From Pseudoxanthomonas kalamensis DSM 18571 (GTDB lineage Bacteria; Pseudomonadota; Gammaproteobacteria; Xanthomonadales; Xanthomonadaceae), in contig NZ_PDWQ01000003.1 of assembly GCF_010211745.1 (NCBI RefSeq), forward strand, positions 248,001-312,000: a stretch of 64,000 nt of DNA, written 5' to 3'. A model generated the notes under the pieces. The model was not told the DNA's origin and did no database searches. It saw only the letters and a list, made by a program, of their open reading frames with translations. Shown here piece by piece: positions 27,904 through 35,810 of this stretch. Position 1 is the stretch's first letter. Each line of letters starts with the position of its first letter. Made by a program: the position numbers and the translations under genes.

Positions 27904-29023
27904 ATGCACCAGGTCCGTTTCCAGCGCCGTGTCGAAATGCTGCTCGCCGAAGCCGACGTGCAGGTCGGCGGTGGTCGTCCCTGGGACCTGCGGGTCAACG
28001 ATTCCGGTTTTTACCCACGGGTACTGGCGCAGGGTTCGCTGGGTCTGGGCGAAAGTTACATGGATGGCGACTGGGATACCGGCTCGCTCGACGGATTGCT
28101 GCATCGGCTGATGATGGCGCGGCTGGACGAGCGCGTGCATGGCCGCGGCGAAGTCTGGGATGCACTGCGCGCCCGGGGTGTTCAATCTGCAGAACCGCCG
28201 CCGCAGCCGTGCGGTCGGCGAGCGCCATTACGACCTCGGCAACGACCTGTACGCGGCGATGCTCGGCGAGCGCCTGGTCTACAGCTGCGGCTACTGGCGA
28301 CAGGCCGACGATCTGGATCAGGCGCAGCTGGCCAAACTGGACCTGGTCTGCCGCAAGCTGCAATTGAAGCCGGGGATGAAGGTGCTGGACATCGGCTGCG
28401 GCTGGGGCGAGGCGCTGAAGTACGCGGCCGAGCGGTACGGCGTCAGCGGAGTCGGAGTGACGATCTCGGCCGAACAGGCGGCCTATGCAAGCGAGTTGTG
28501 CGTGGGTCTGCCGGTTGAGATCCGCCTGCAGGATTACCGCGACATCGACGAGCGCTTCGATGCGGCGTTCTCGATCGGCATGTTCGAGCACGTCGGGGTG
28601 AAGAACTACCGCGGCTATTTCGAAACCGTGCGCCGGCTGCTGCCGGAGGATGGCTTGTTCCTGCTGCATACCATCGGCGGCAACGTGTCGGTGCAGCGCA
28701 CCGATCCATGGATCGCACGCTACATCTTCCCCAATTCGATGCTGCCTTCGGCACGCCAGATCGCCGAAGCCAGCGAGGGTCTGTTCGTGATCGAGGACTG
28801 GCACGGTTTCGGCACCGACTACGACCGCACGCTGCAGGCCTGGCGCGACAACGTCGAGGCGGCATGGGAACGACTTGATGAGCGCTACGACGAGCGCTTC
28901 CGCCGCATGTGGCGCTTCTACCTGGCGGCCTCGATGGCAACCTTCCGCAGCCGTCGTTCGCAGTTGTGGCAGCTGGTGCTGTCGCCGCACGGGGTGCCGG
29001 GCGGTTATGTCGCGCCGCGCTAG
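27904..29023 (+). pseudogene. cfa: Cyclopropane-fatty-acyl-phospholipid synthase, frameshifted
   Basis: Cfa transfers a methylene group from S-adenosylmethionine to cis double bonds of membrane phospholipids. The N-terminal part (27904 to about 28176, MHQVRFQRRVEMLLAEADVQ, SLGLGESYMDGDWD) and the main part (VFNLQNRRRSRAVGERHYDL, VLDIGCGWGEALKYA, ISIGMFEHVG-like SIGMFEHVGVKNY, DYRDID) lie in different frames. Reading switches by +1 at the GGGG run 28175-28178; removing one G restores DALRARVFNLQN. The combined protein would be about 372 residues, close to E. coli Cfa (382). A good Shine-Dalgarno (GGGAGG) precedes the ATG. No other defect is seen, so a recent mutation or a one-base homopolymer error are both possible. 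Confidence 0.85.
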
Positions 29024-29039
29024 GCAACGCCGGAAACGA

Positions 29040-29063
29040 CTGCGCCGCCCGAAGGCGGCGCAG
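29040..29063. terminator. Hairpin between convergent cfa and dcp
   Basis: A perfect 10-bp stem CTGCGCCGCC/GGCGGCGCAG around a stable CGAA tetraloop, with no T-run. Confidence 0.55.
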
Positions 29064-29086
29064 CGCGAGGCGGAACAGAGCCGGGC

Positions 29087-31237
29087 TCAGGGAGTGGTCA
29101 GGCCGCGTTTCTCCAGCAGCGGACCGATCTGCGGCTCGTGGCCGGAGAAGTCCAGGAACAGCTGCGAGGCGTCCTTGTTGCCGCCCTGCGACAGCACCGT
29201 CTGGCGGAAGTGCTCGCCGTTGGCCACCTTCAGGCCGCCGTGCGCCTTGAACCATTCCACGCTGTTGGCGTCCAGCACTTCCGACCAGATGTAGGCGTAG
29301 TAGCCGGCCGCGTAGCCGCCCATGATGTGGCTGAAGTACGGTGTGCGATAGCGCGGCGGGACCGGCGCGTAGTCGGTGCCGTTCTTCTTCAGCGCTTCGG
29401 CTTCGAAGGCCATCACGTCCTTGGCTGCCGGTACCTGCTCGGGGCGCAGCTGGTGCCAGCTTTGGTCCAGCATCGCCGCGCCGAGGTACTCGGTGGTGGC
29501 GAAACCCTGGTTGAACTTGGCTGCCGCCAGCACCTTGTCCAGCAACGCCTGCGGCATGGCTTCGCCGGTCTGGTAGTGCTTGGCGTAGTTGGCCAGGACC
29601 GACGGCCAGTCGGCCCACATCTCGTTGACCTGCGACGGATACTCGACGAAGTCGCGCGGTACGTTCATGAAGAAATACGGGTATTTCACATCGGAGAACA
29701 TGCCGTGCAGGGCATGGCCGAATTCGTGGAACGCGGTAGTGACCTCGTCCCAGGTCAGCAGGGTCGGTTTGCCTTCCACCGGCTTGGGCACATTGAGATG
29801 GTTGGCGACCACCGGCAGATTGCCGGTCAGATCGCTTTGCTGCACATAGCTGTTCATCCACGCGCCGCCGCGCTTGGACGGACGCGCGTACGGATCGAAG
29901 ATGAAGATGGCCAGCTGCGAACCGTCGGCGTTGAACACGTCGTAGGTCCAGGTGTCCGGATGGTACTTCGGCAAGTCTGTGCGTTCCTTGAAGCTGATGC
30001 CGTACAGCTGGTTGGCGGCATAGAAGACGCCGTTTTCCAGCACGTTCTTCATCTCGAGGTAGGGTTTGAGCTGCGACTCGTCGAAGTCGTACTTCTGCTG
30101 ACGCACCTTTTCGGCGTAGAACGACCAATCCCAGGGCTGCAGCTGGAAGTCACCGCCTTCGGTATCGATCACCGCCTGCATGTCGGCGGCCTCGCGCTTG
30201 GCGTTGGCGACCGCGGCCGGCGCCAGTTCGCCCAACATGCGGTTGACCGTTTCCGGGTTGCCGGCGCCTTCGTCGGCCAGCACGAAGGCGGCCGGGGTGT
30301 CGTAGCCGAGCAGGTTGGCGCGCTCGCCGCGCAGGCGCACCACCTCCGAGACGATGGCGGTATTGTCCCACTGATTGCCACGGCTGCCGCGGGCGATCGA
30401 GGCCTCGTGCAGGCGCTGGCGCAGGGCGCGATTCTCCAACTGCGACTCCGGCGGCTGGCCGGTGGTGTTGAGCAGGGTGATGACGTACTTGCCTTCCAGC
30501 CCGCGGGAAACGGCTTCCTTGGCGGCGGCATCGATCTGCTCGTCGGTCAGGCCTGCGAGCTCGGCGCGGCTGTCCACGACCACGGCAGAATCGTTGACTT
30601 CGGCCAGCACGTTGTCGCTGAACTGGGTCGACAGCTCGGCCAGGCGGGCGTTGATCTCGCGCATGCGCGCCTTGTCTTTTTCCGACAGGGCGGCGCCGGC
30701 GCGGACGAAATCGGTGTAGTAGCGCTCGATCAGGCGGGTGTCGAGGGCATCCAGGCCCAGCGCCTCGCGCTGGTCGTACAGCGCCTTGACCCGGGCGAAC
30801 AGGCGCTCATTGAGATAGATGCTGTCGCGGTGCGCGGACAGCTTGGGCGCATATTCGGCGCGCAGCTTGTTGCGGGTGTCGTTGGTATCGGTGCCGACCA
30901 GGTTGAAGAATACGGTCAGCGCGCGGTCCAGCACCTGGCCGCTCTTCTCCATTGCCACGATGGTGTTTTCGAAGGTCGGCATCGAGCGCTGGTTGACGAT
31001 CGCGCCGATCTCCTTCAGCTGTTCGGCCATGCCGGCGTCGAAGGCCGGGGCGAAATCGCTGTCGTGGATCTTGTCGAACTGCGGGTAGTGAAGCGGCAGC
31101 GGGCTTTCGGCGAAGAACGGATTGGCCGCCTGGGCATTGGCGGCGGATGGGGTGGCAGCCTGGGGGCTGGCCTGGGAGTGGGCGGGCATGGCGAGTCCGA
31201 GGGTGACGGCGATGGCGAGGGCCAGACGTTGGCTCAT
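29087..31237 (-). CDS. dcp: Peptidyl-dipeptidase Dcp (M3 family zinc metallopeptidase)
   Basis: A 716-residue exported zinc peptidase that removes C-terminal dipeptides from oligopeptides. The signal peptide covers about residues 1-23 (ALAIAVTLGLAMPAHSQA). The zinc site is HEFGH at 504-508 within TAFHEFGHALHG; the third ligand Glu is in the EYPSQVNEMWADW segment. Substrate-binding tyrosines are in FSHIMGGYAAGYYAYIWS. The length is typical of periplasmic Dcp. The ATG 31237 gives the signal peptide directly. It is convergent with cfa and divergent from the glutathione peroxidase gene. Confidence 0.95.
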   Translation of the reverse strand: MSQRLALAIAVTLGLAMPAHSQASPQAATPSAANAQAANPFFAESPLPLHYPQFDKIHDSDFAPAFDAGMAEQLKEIGAIVNQRSMPTFENTIVAMEKSGQVLDRALTVFFNLVGTDTNDTRNKLRAEYAPKLSAHRDSIYLNERLFARVKALYDQREALGLDALDTRLIERYYTDFVRAGAALSEKDKARMREINARLAELSTQFSDNVLAEVNDSAVVVDSRAELAGLTDEQIDAAAKEAVSRGLEGKYVITLLNTTGQPPESQLENRALRQRLHEASIARGSRGNQWDNTAIVSEVVRLRGERANLLGYDTPAAFVLADEGAGNPETVNRMLGELAPAAVANAKREAADMQAVIDTEGGDFQLQPWDWSFYAEKVRQQKYDFDESQLKPYLEMKNVLENGVFYAANQLYGISFKERTDLPKYHPDTWTYDVFNADGSQLAIFIFDPYARPSKRGGAWMNSYVQQSDLTGNLPVVANHLNVPKPVEGKPTLLTWDEVTTAFHEFGHALHGMFSDVKYPYFFMNVPRDFVEYPSQVNEMWADWPSVLANYAKHYQTGEAMPQALLDKVLAAAKFNQGFATTEYLGAAMLDQSWHQLRPEQVPAAKDVMAFEAEALKKNGTDYAPVPPRYRTPYFSHIMGGYAAGYYAYIWSEVLDANSVEWFKAHGGLKVANGEHFRQTVLSQGGNKDASQLFLDFSGHEPQIGPLLEKRGLTTP

Positions 31238-31392
31238 GGGTGGTTTCCTGACACGGGCATGATCGCACAGCGTAGCGCAGCTACCCGGTGCGAACCCGTG
31301 ACAAATGGCATAGGCTTCCGATCTTGCCGTCTGCGCCGACGGGCGGGCGCAAGTGCCTGATTCACAATAGTGCGGACGCAGGGAGGAGTAAC

Positions 31393-31884
31393 GTGACCCG
31401 CTTCCACGATTTCATTGCCGAGGATATCGACGGCCAGCCAGTGCCGATGGACCGCTACCGGGGCAAGCTGGTGCTGGTGGTCAACGTGGCCTCCAAGTGC
31501 GGTTTTACCCCGCAATACGCGGCGCTGGAGGCGCTGTGGCAGCAATTCGGCGAGCACGGGCTGGTGGTGCTGGGTTTCCCCTGCGACCAGTTCGGCCACC
31601 AGGAACCCGGCGACGAGGCGCAGATTCGGGAGTTCTGCTCGTTGAACTTCGGCGTCAGCTTCCCGATGTTCGCCAAGGTCGAGGTCAACGGCGCCCATGC
31701 GCACCCGCTGTGGACGTGGCTGCAGCAGCAGAAGCGCGGCCTGCTGGGCAGTGGCAGGATCAAGTGGAATTTCACCAAGTTCCTGGTCGATGGCGAAGGC
31801 CGGGTGATCGCCCGTCACGCGCCGGTGGTGAAGCCGGAAAAGCTGGCCGGCGAGATCGCCGCGGCACTGGGTGCGGCGGCATGA
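31393..31884 (+). CDS. Glutathione peroxidase family (thiol peroxidase)
   Basis: A 163-residue cytoplasmic peroxidase reducing hydroperoxides. The peroxidatic cysteine is C36 in VNVASKCGFTPQY, and LGFPCDQFGHQEP and IKWNFTKFLVD supply the Gln and Trp of the catalytic tetrad. It is a Cys, not selenocysteine, form. The GTG at 31393 is chosen because a strong GGAGGAG lies just upstream and the N terminus then matches homologues. It is divergent from dcp. A short weak frame follows. Confidence 0.92.
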   Translation: MTRFHDFIAEDIDGQPVPMDRYRGKLVLVVNVASKCGFTPQYAALEALWQQFGEHGLVVLGFPCDQFGHQEPGDEAQIREFCSLNFGVSFPMFAKVEVNGAHAHPLWTWLQQQKRGLLGSGRIKWNFTKFLVDGEGRVIARHAPVVKPEKLAGEIAAALGAAA

Positions 31885-31909
31885 GATCGCGGGTAATGGT
31901 CCAGATCGA

Positions 31910-32071
31910 ATGCCGCAATACCGGCTACGTTGCACCTTTGGGGTGTCAACGGTACTGGAACCGGTGGTCGACGAAATGGAAGGCGGGTCGCCGCCGGAGT
32001 ATCACCTGATCCAGTTCGTGTGTGCACTGATTGAGGAGGCGATCCGTGATGCCCGCACGGGGAAAGTCTGA
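31910..32071 (+). CDS. Possible 53-residue protein after the peroxidase gene
   Basis: An open frame starting MPQYRLRCTFGVSTVLEPVV and containing PEYHLIQFVCALIEEAIRDA, which looks protein-like and helical. It has no clear Shine-Dalgarno and no family is recognised. A longer version from a GTG at 31871 would overlap the peroxidase gene. It could be a real small gene, a fragment, or chance coding in high-GC DNA. Confidence 0.28.
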   Translation: MPQYRLRCTFGVSTVLEPVVDEMEGGSPPEYHLIQFVCALIEEAIRDARTGKV

Positions 32072-32086
32072 GCTCCCGGTCGCGGT

Positions 32087-32626
32087 CTATTTCGCGGCGA
32101 CGGGGCGGTTGCGTACCTCTTCCGGCAATAGCGCCAGTACTTCCTCAACGATGCCAGGCAGCGACTTTTCGGAATAACCGCGATGGACGTGGGCGATGCG
32201 TCCGTCCTGATTGATCATGAACATGTTGGGCAAGGCTTGCACGCCGTAGCGATCGCTGACGGTGCCTTCGGCATCATGGATGTAATCCAGATCGAACTTG
32301 CTGTTGGCGCGCAGAACCGCCTTGAAGTCCTGTTTGGGTTCCTTGAAGTTGACCGCGAAGACCTGAAGGGCGTCGCGGCCGACAGTCTTCTGGAAATGCG
32401 CCAGAACTGGCAGCTCCTTGCGACAAGGTCCGCACCAGGAAGCCCAGAAGGTCACGATCACGACTTTGCCGCGGTGGTCGGCCAGATTGACGAGATCGCC
32501 TTTCCATTGCGTTCCCAGCTCTTGTGGCGGGATATCGCCGACCTTGGGTTGCGGGGACAGGTCACCGGCGTGGATGGGCAGGGCGGCCAAACACAGCCCC
32601 GCGATGATCAGCAGCGGTTTCAGCAT
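32087..32626 (-). CDS. TlpA-like periplasmic thioredoxin
   Basis: A 179-residue exported thiol-disulfide protein. The signal peptide is residues 1-20 (LLIIAGLCLAALPIHA), followed by a thioredoxin fold with WASWCGPCRKELP (C65, C68) and the cis-Pro in VQALPNMFMI. TlpA/ResA proteins reduce disulfides in apocytochromes or other periplasmic proteins; the target here is unknown. The ATG at 32626 follows GAGGA. An upstream in-frame start would add 13 non-signal residues. The neighbours are redox genes (peroxidase, ferredoxin-NADP reductase). Confidence 0.88.
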   Translation of the reverse strand: MLKPLLIIAGLCLAALPIHAGDLSPQPKVGDIPPQELGTQWKGDLVNLADHRGKVVIVTFWASWCGPCRKELPVLAHFQKTVGRDALQVFAVNFKEPKQDFKAVLRANSKFDLDYIHDAEGTVSDRYGVQALPNMFMINQDGRIAHVHRGYSEKSLPGIVEEVLALLPEEVRNRPVAAK

Positions 32627-32668
32627 CACGCCATCCTCCCCCTTGGCACAGGGGCAATCTAGCACGGT

Positions 32669-33463
32669 TTACTTCTCGACGAAGGCGCGCTCGAACACGT
32701 ATTCGCCCGGGCTGCCGATCCGTGGCGCGGCACTGAATCCTCGCCCGTCCAGCAGGCTGCGGAAGTCGGCGAGCATCTGCGGGCTGCCGCAGATCATGGC
32801 GCGGTCGTGCGCCGGGTCGAGCGGCTCGATGCCCAGCGTGCGCATCATCTCGCCGCTGGCCATTAGGTCGGTCAGCCTGCCACGGTTGCGGAAGTCCTCG
32901 CGGCTGACCGCCGGGTAGTACAGCAGCTTCTCGCGGATCGTCTCGCGCAGCAGTTCGTGCTGGGGCAGTTCCTTCTCGAAATAGTCGCGGTAGGCCAGAT
33001 CCTTTTCGTGGCGTACGCCGTGGGTCAGGATCACCTTGTCGAAGCGTTCGTAGGTTTCCGGGTCCTTGACGATCGACAGCCACGGCGCCAGCCCGGTGCC
33101 GGTTCCCAGCAGGTAGAGGTTGCGGCCGGGGTGCAGGTCGCTGATCAGCAGGGTCCCGGTCGGTTTGCGGCCGATCAGGATCGTATCGCCGGGGCGGATG
33201 TGCTGCAGGCGCGAGGTCAGCGGGCCGTTGGCCACCTTGATGCTGAAGAATTCCAGCTGTTCTTCCCAGTTCGCGCTGGCGATCGAATAGGCGCGCAGCA
33301 ACGGCCGCGACGAACCGTCCGGTTGCGGAGTCTCCAGACCGATCATCACGAACTGGCCGTTGTCGAAACGGAAGCCGTCGTCGCGGGTGGTGGTGAAGCT
33401 GAAGTAGTCGTCGGTCCAGTGGCGGACGTCGAGCACCGTCTCGGTGCCGTAGGCAGAGGCCAT
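32669..33463 (-). CDS. fpr: Ferredoxin--NADP reductase
   Basis: A 264-residue FAD enzyme shuttling electrons between NADPH and ferredoxin or flavodoxin, supporting Fe-S cluster assembly and oxidative-stress defence. The FAD motif is RAYSIAS (LLRAYSIASANW). NADP-binding parts are LLGTGTGLAPWLSIV, LTHGVRHEKDLAY and MICGSPQML. The C terminus YVFERAFVEK is the typical bacterial class I FNR end. Start at 33463 (MASAYGTETVLDVRHW); the extra open frame upstream is not conserved. Confidence 0.93.
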   Translation of the reverse strand: MASAYGTETVLDVRHWTDDYFSFTTTRDDGFRFDNGQFVMIGLETPQPDGSSRPLLRAYSIASANWEEQLEFFSIKVANGPLTSRLQHIRPGDTILIGRKPTGTLLISDLHPGRNLYLLGTGTGLAPWLSIVKDPETYERFDKVILTHGVRHEKDLAYRDYFEKELPQHELLRETIREKLLYYPAVSREDFRNRGRLTDLMASGEMMRTLGIEPLDPAHDRAMICGSPQMLADFRSLLDGRGFSAAPRIGSPGEYVFERAFVEK

Positions 33464-33561
33464 GCGGGTCTGGGAGGGGGAGGAAATCAGCCGTGAATTG
33501 TAACTCAACCCAGCAAGGTTCCCGGGGGGCACGAGGCCCCGGATCCCGCGTCTGCAGACGC

Positions 33562-34734
33562 TCAGCGCGGGTCCTGCACCAGCCGGAAACCGAGGTGGTT
33601 GGTGCCGGACGAAGGCTCGCCCTTGCCACGGGTGCCGATCATGTAGCGCGAACAGTACTGCTCGGTGCAGAGGAAGGAGCCGCCGCGATGGACGCGCTTC
33701 GGGATACCCGGCTCATCCGGGTCGTGAGAAGAATCAGGGCCATGGGGGTCGCGCGCGACGCCGGCAGCCGCGAGGTCGCGGTAGTAGTCCGGACGGTACC
33801 AGTCGCTGGTCCATTCCCAGACGTTGCCGGCGACGTCGTACAGGCCGTAGCCGTTCGCCGGAAACTGCGCGACCGGCGCGATGCCGCCGTGCGCATCCGC
33901 ATGGGTGTCCTCGTTGGGGAAATGGCCCTGGTGGGTGTTGGCCATGTATTTCCCGTCGACGAGAAATTCGTTGCCCCAGGGATAGAGCGCGCCGGAGAGC
34001 CCGCCGCGTGCGGCGAACTCCCATTCGGCCTCGGTCGGCAGCCGCTTGCCGGCCCAGCGTGCGTAGGCTTCGGCGTCCTCGTAGGCGATGTGCACGACCG
34101 GGTAGTCCTGGTGCCCTTCGATATTGCTGTCCGGGCCCAGCGGATGCCTCCAGTCGGCGCCGCGGACATACGACCACCAGCGATAGAACGAATCGAGCGG
34201 CACCTCATGGTCGGGCGGCGAAAACACCACCGAACCCGCGACCAGGTTTTCCGGCGGCGCATCGGGGAAGTCCTTGGCGCTTGGCGCGCGTTCGGCGACC
34301 GTGACATGGCCGGTCGCCTGCACGAAACGGGCGAACTGCCGGTTGGTGACTTCGGTGGCGTCCATCCAGAAGCCGTCCACGGCCACGCGGTGGATGGGCC
34401 TGGAGTCCGTGGTCGCCTGCATGCCGACAATGTTGGCGTCGCGGCCCAGCGGATCGGCGGCGCCCATCGAGAACTCGCCGCCGGGGATCCATACCATGCC
34501 TTCGGGCGCGGGTCCGGGCGCGGGTGCCATGTTCGGCACCGTGGGTTCGAAGCCATCGGCTTGGGTCGCCGGGGCAGCGTTCGCCTCGGCGGTCGGTTTA
34601 GGCGAATCCTGCCGGTGCATCAGCAGGGCGAAGCTCAGCCCGGCGATGGCGCTGGCGACGATCACCAGCAGGGTGGGAAGCCGGGAGCGGGGCCTGGATT
34701 CGGACCCGGGCTTGGACTTTGGCTTGGACTTCAT
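33562..34734 (-). CDS. Membrane-anchored formylglycine-generating enzyme (SUMF1/FGE family)
   Basis: A 390-residue protein. The N terminus is Lys/Arg-rich (MKSKPKSKPGSESRPRSR) and followed by one membrane helix (about residues 20-40), so the catalytic domain should face the periplasm. The FGE-sulfatase domain starts at MVWIPGGEFSMG. The copper-binding cysteine pair of true FGEs is present: C356 and C361 in GGSFLCTEQYCSRY. FGE oxidises the cysteine of a sulfatase C-x-P/A-x-R motif to C-alpha-formylglycine. A sulfatase with such a motif lies two genes away, with a HAD lipoprotein between. FGEs are usually cytoplasmic or in the ER, so the anchor is notable. Confidence 0.88.
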   Translation of the reverse strand: MKSKPKSKPGSESRPRSRLPTLLVIVASAIAGLSFALLMHRQDSPKPTAEANAAPATQADGFEPTVPNMAPAPGPAPEGMVWIPGGEFSMGAADPLGRDANIVGMQATTDSRPIHRVAVDGFWMDATEVTNRQFARFVQATGHVTVAERAPSAKDFPDAPPENLVAGSVVFSPPDHEVPLDSFYRWWSYVRGADWRHPLGPDSNIEGHQDYPVVHIAYEDAEAYARWAGKRLPTEAEWEFAARGGLSGALYPWGNEFLVDGKYMANTHQGHFPNEDTHADAHGGIAPVAQFPANGYGLYDVAGNVWEWTSDWYRPDYYRDLAAAGVARDPHGPDSSHDPDEPGIPKRVHRGGSFLCTEQYCSRYMIGTRGKGEPSSGTNHLGFRLVQDPR

Positions 34735-34757
34735 CGGGCGTGCTTCCGTAGGGGGCC

Positions 34758-35744
34758 TTATTGGGCCGGGAAGACAACCTTCCAGTCCTGCTTCATGTCG
34801 ACGACGGTCCAGCCCTTGGCGTGCGCCTCGTCCAGACCGAGGTCGAGCTTGCCGATATGGGACTGGCGATCATAAGCCCATTCGCGCTGCTCGTCGGTGT
34901 GATGGATGTAGGTGCACAGCCGGGCTCCCGGTGCCGCACAGGTCCATTGCAGCATCTGCAGGTCGCCATCGGAGTTGCCGAAGGCGGCAATCGGGCGCCG
35001 GCCGATGTGGCGCTGAATGCCGACCGGTTTGCCGGCCTTGTCGTCGTTCAGCACCAACTCCGGGAGCTTGCGCAGGGTGTACTGGCCGTTCTTGTCCTCG
35101 AACGCCAGGCCGCCGCTGGTGCCGACCACCTGCTCGGGCGGGATGCCGTAGACCTGTTCGCTCCAGGGGCGCATGAAATCGATGCCGCCGCCGGAGACGA
35201 TGAAGGTCTTGAAGCCGTTCGCACGCAGGTATTCGAGAAGCTCCAGCATCGGCTGGTAGGTCATCTGGGTGTAGGCCGCGCCGGTTTTCGGGTGGCGCGC
35301 CGTCTCGATCCATGCGAGCACGTCGTGGCTGAACTCGTCGGTGCTCATGCCGGCATGGGGCGCTGCGAGCAGTGCCGCGACTCCCGCCTCGCCGGATGCC
35401 ATGACGCCCTGCATGTCGCCCGCGAGCAGGGACGCGAACGGCTCGGTCGTATTCCACTCCGGATGCTGCGGCGCCATTGCCTTGATCTGGTCGATGATGA
35501 AGGCCAGCTGCGTGTAGACGGGTTGCTCGGCCCACAGGGTTCCGTCGTTGTCGAACACGGCGATACGTTCGGGCACCGGCACGAAATCCGGCGACCCCTT
35601 TGTGGTCACCCGCGCGACGAATTCGATGACAGCCTCCTTCGGCGCGGTATCGTTCCAGGATGGCAATGGACCAGCATCCGGGACCATGGCGCATGCGCTG
35701 GCCAGTGCAGCGATGCAGGCCGCAAGCAGAATGGGCTTCTTCAT
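34758..35744 (-). CDS. HAD-superfamily phosphatase, predicted lipoprotein or secreted
   Basis: A 328-residue protein with an N-terminal signal peptide and possible lipobox at C18 (ALASAC). HAD motifs: I FDNDGTLW (D65, D67), II FIVSGGGIDF, and IV GNSDGDLQML. It resembles bacterial periplasmic HAD phosphatases related to phosphoserine phosphatase; the substrate is unknown. It sits between the FGE and the sulfatase, all on the minus strand with short gaps (23 and 66 bases), so the three probably form one unit for periplasmic release of phosphate and sulfate from organic esters. Start at 35744 gives the signal peptide. Confidence 0.82.
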   Translation of the reverse strand: MKKPILLAACIAALASACAMVPDAGPLPSWNDTAPKEAVIEFVARVTTKGSPDFVPVPERIAVFDNDGTLWAEQPVYTQLAFIIDQIKAMAPQHPEWNTTEPFASLLAGDMQGVMASGEAGVAALLAAPHAGMSTDEFSHDVLAWIETARHPKTGAAYTQMTYQPMLELLEYLRANGFKTFIVSGGGIDFMRPWSEQVYGIPPEQVVGTSGGLAFEDKNGQYTLRKLPELVLNDDKAGKPVGIQRHIGRRPIAAFGNSDGDLQMLQWTCAAPGARLCTYIHHTDEQREWAYDRQSHIGKLDLGLDEAHAKGWTVVDMKQDWKVVFPAQ

Positions 35745-35810
35745 GGGCGATTTTCGTGCATGTCGCAGAAAAGAACGACGGGGCAAGGCCTCGCCGATGT
35801 TGCTGCCGGA

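Noticed and set aside
28139-29023. Cfa as a shorter intact gene starting at ATG 28139
   Set aside because: The first codons of that frame (MAAAKSGMHCAPG) lack similarity and have no ribosome-binding site, and the conserved N-terminal Cfa domain is encoded just upstream in another frame.
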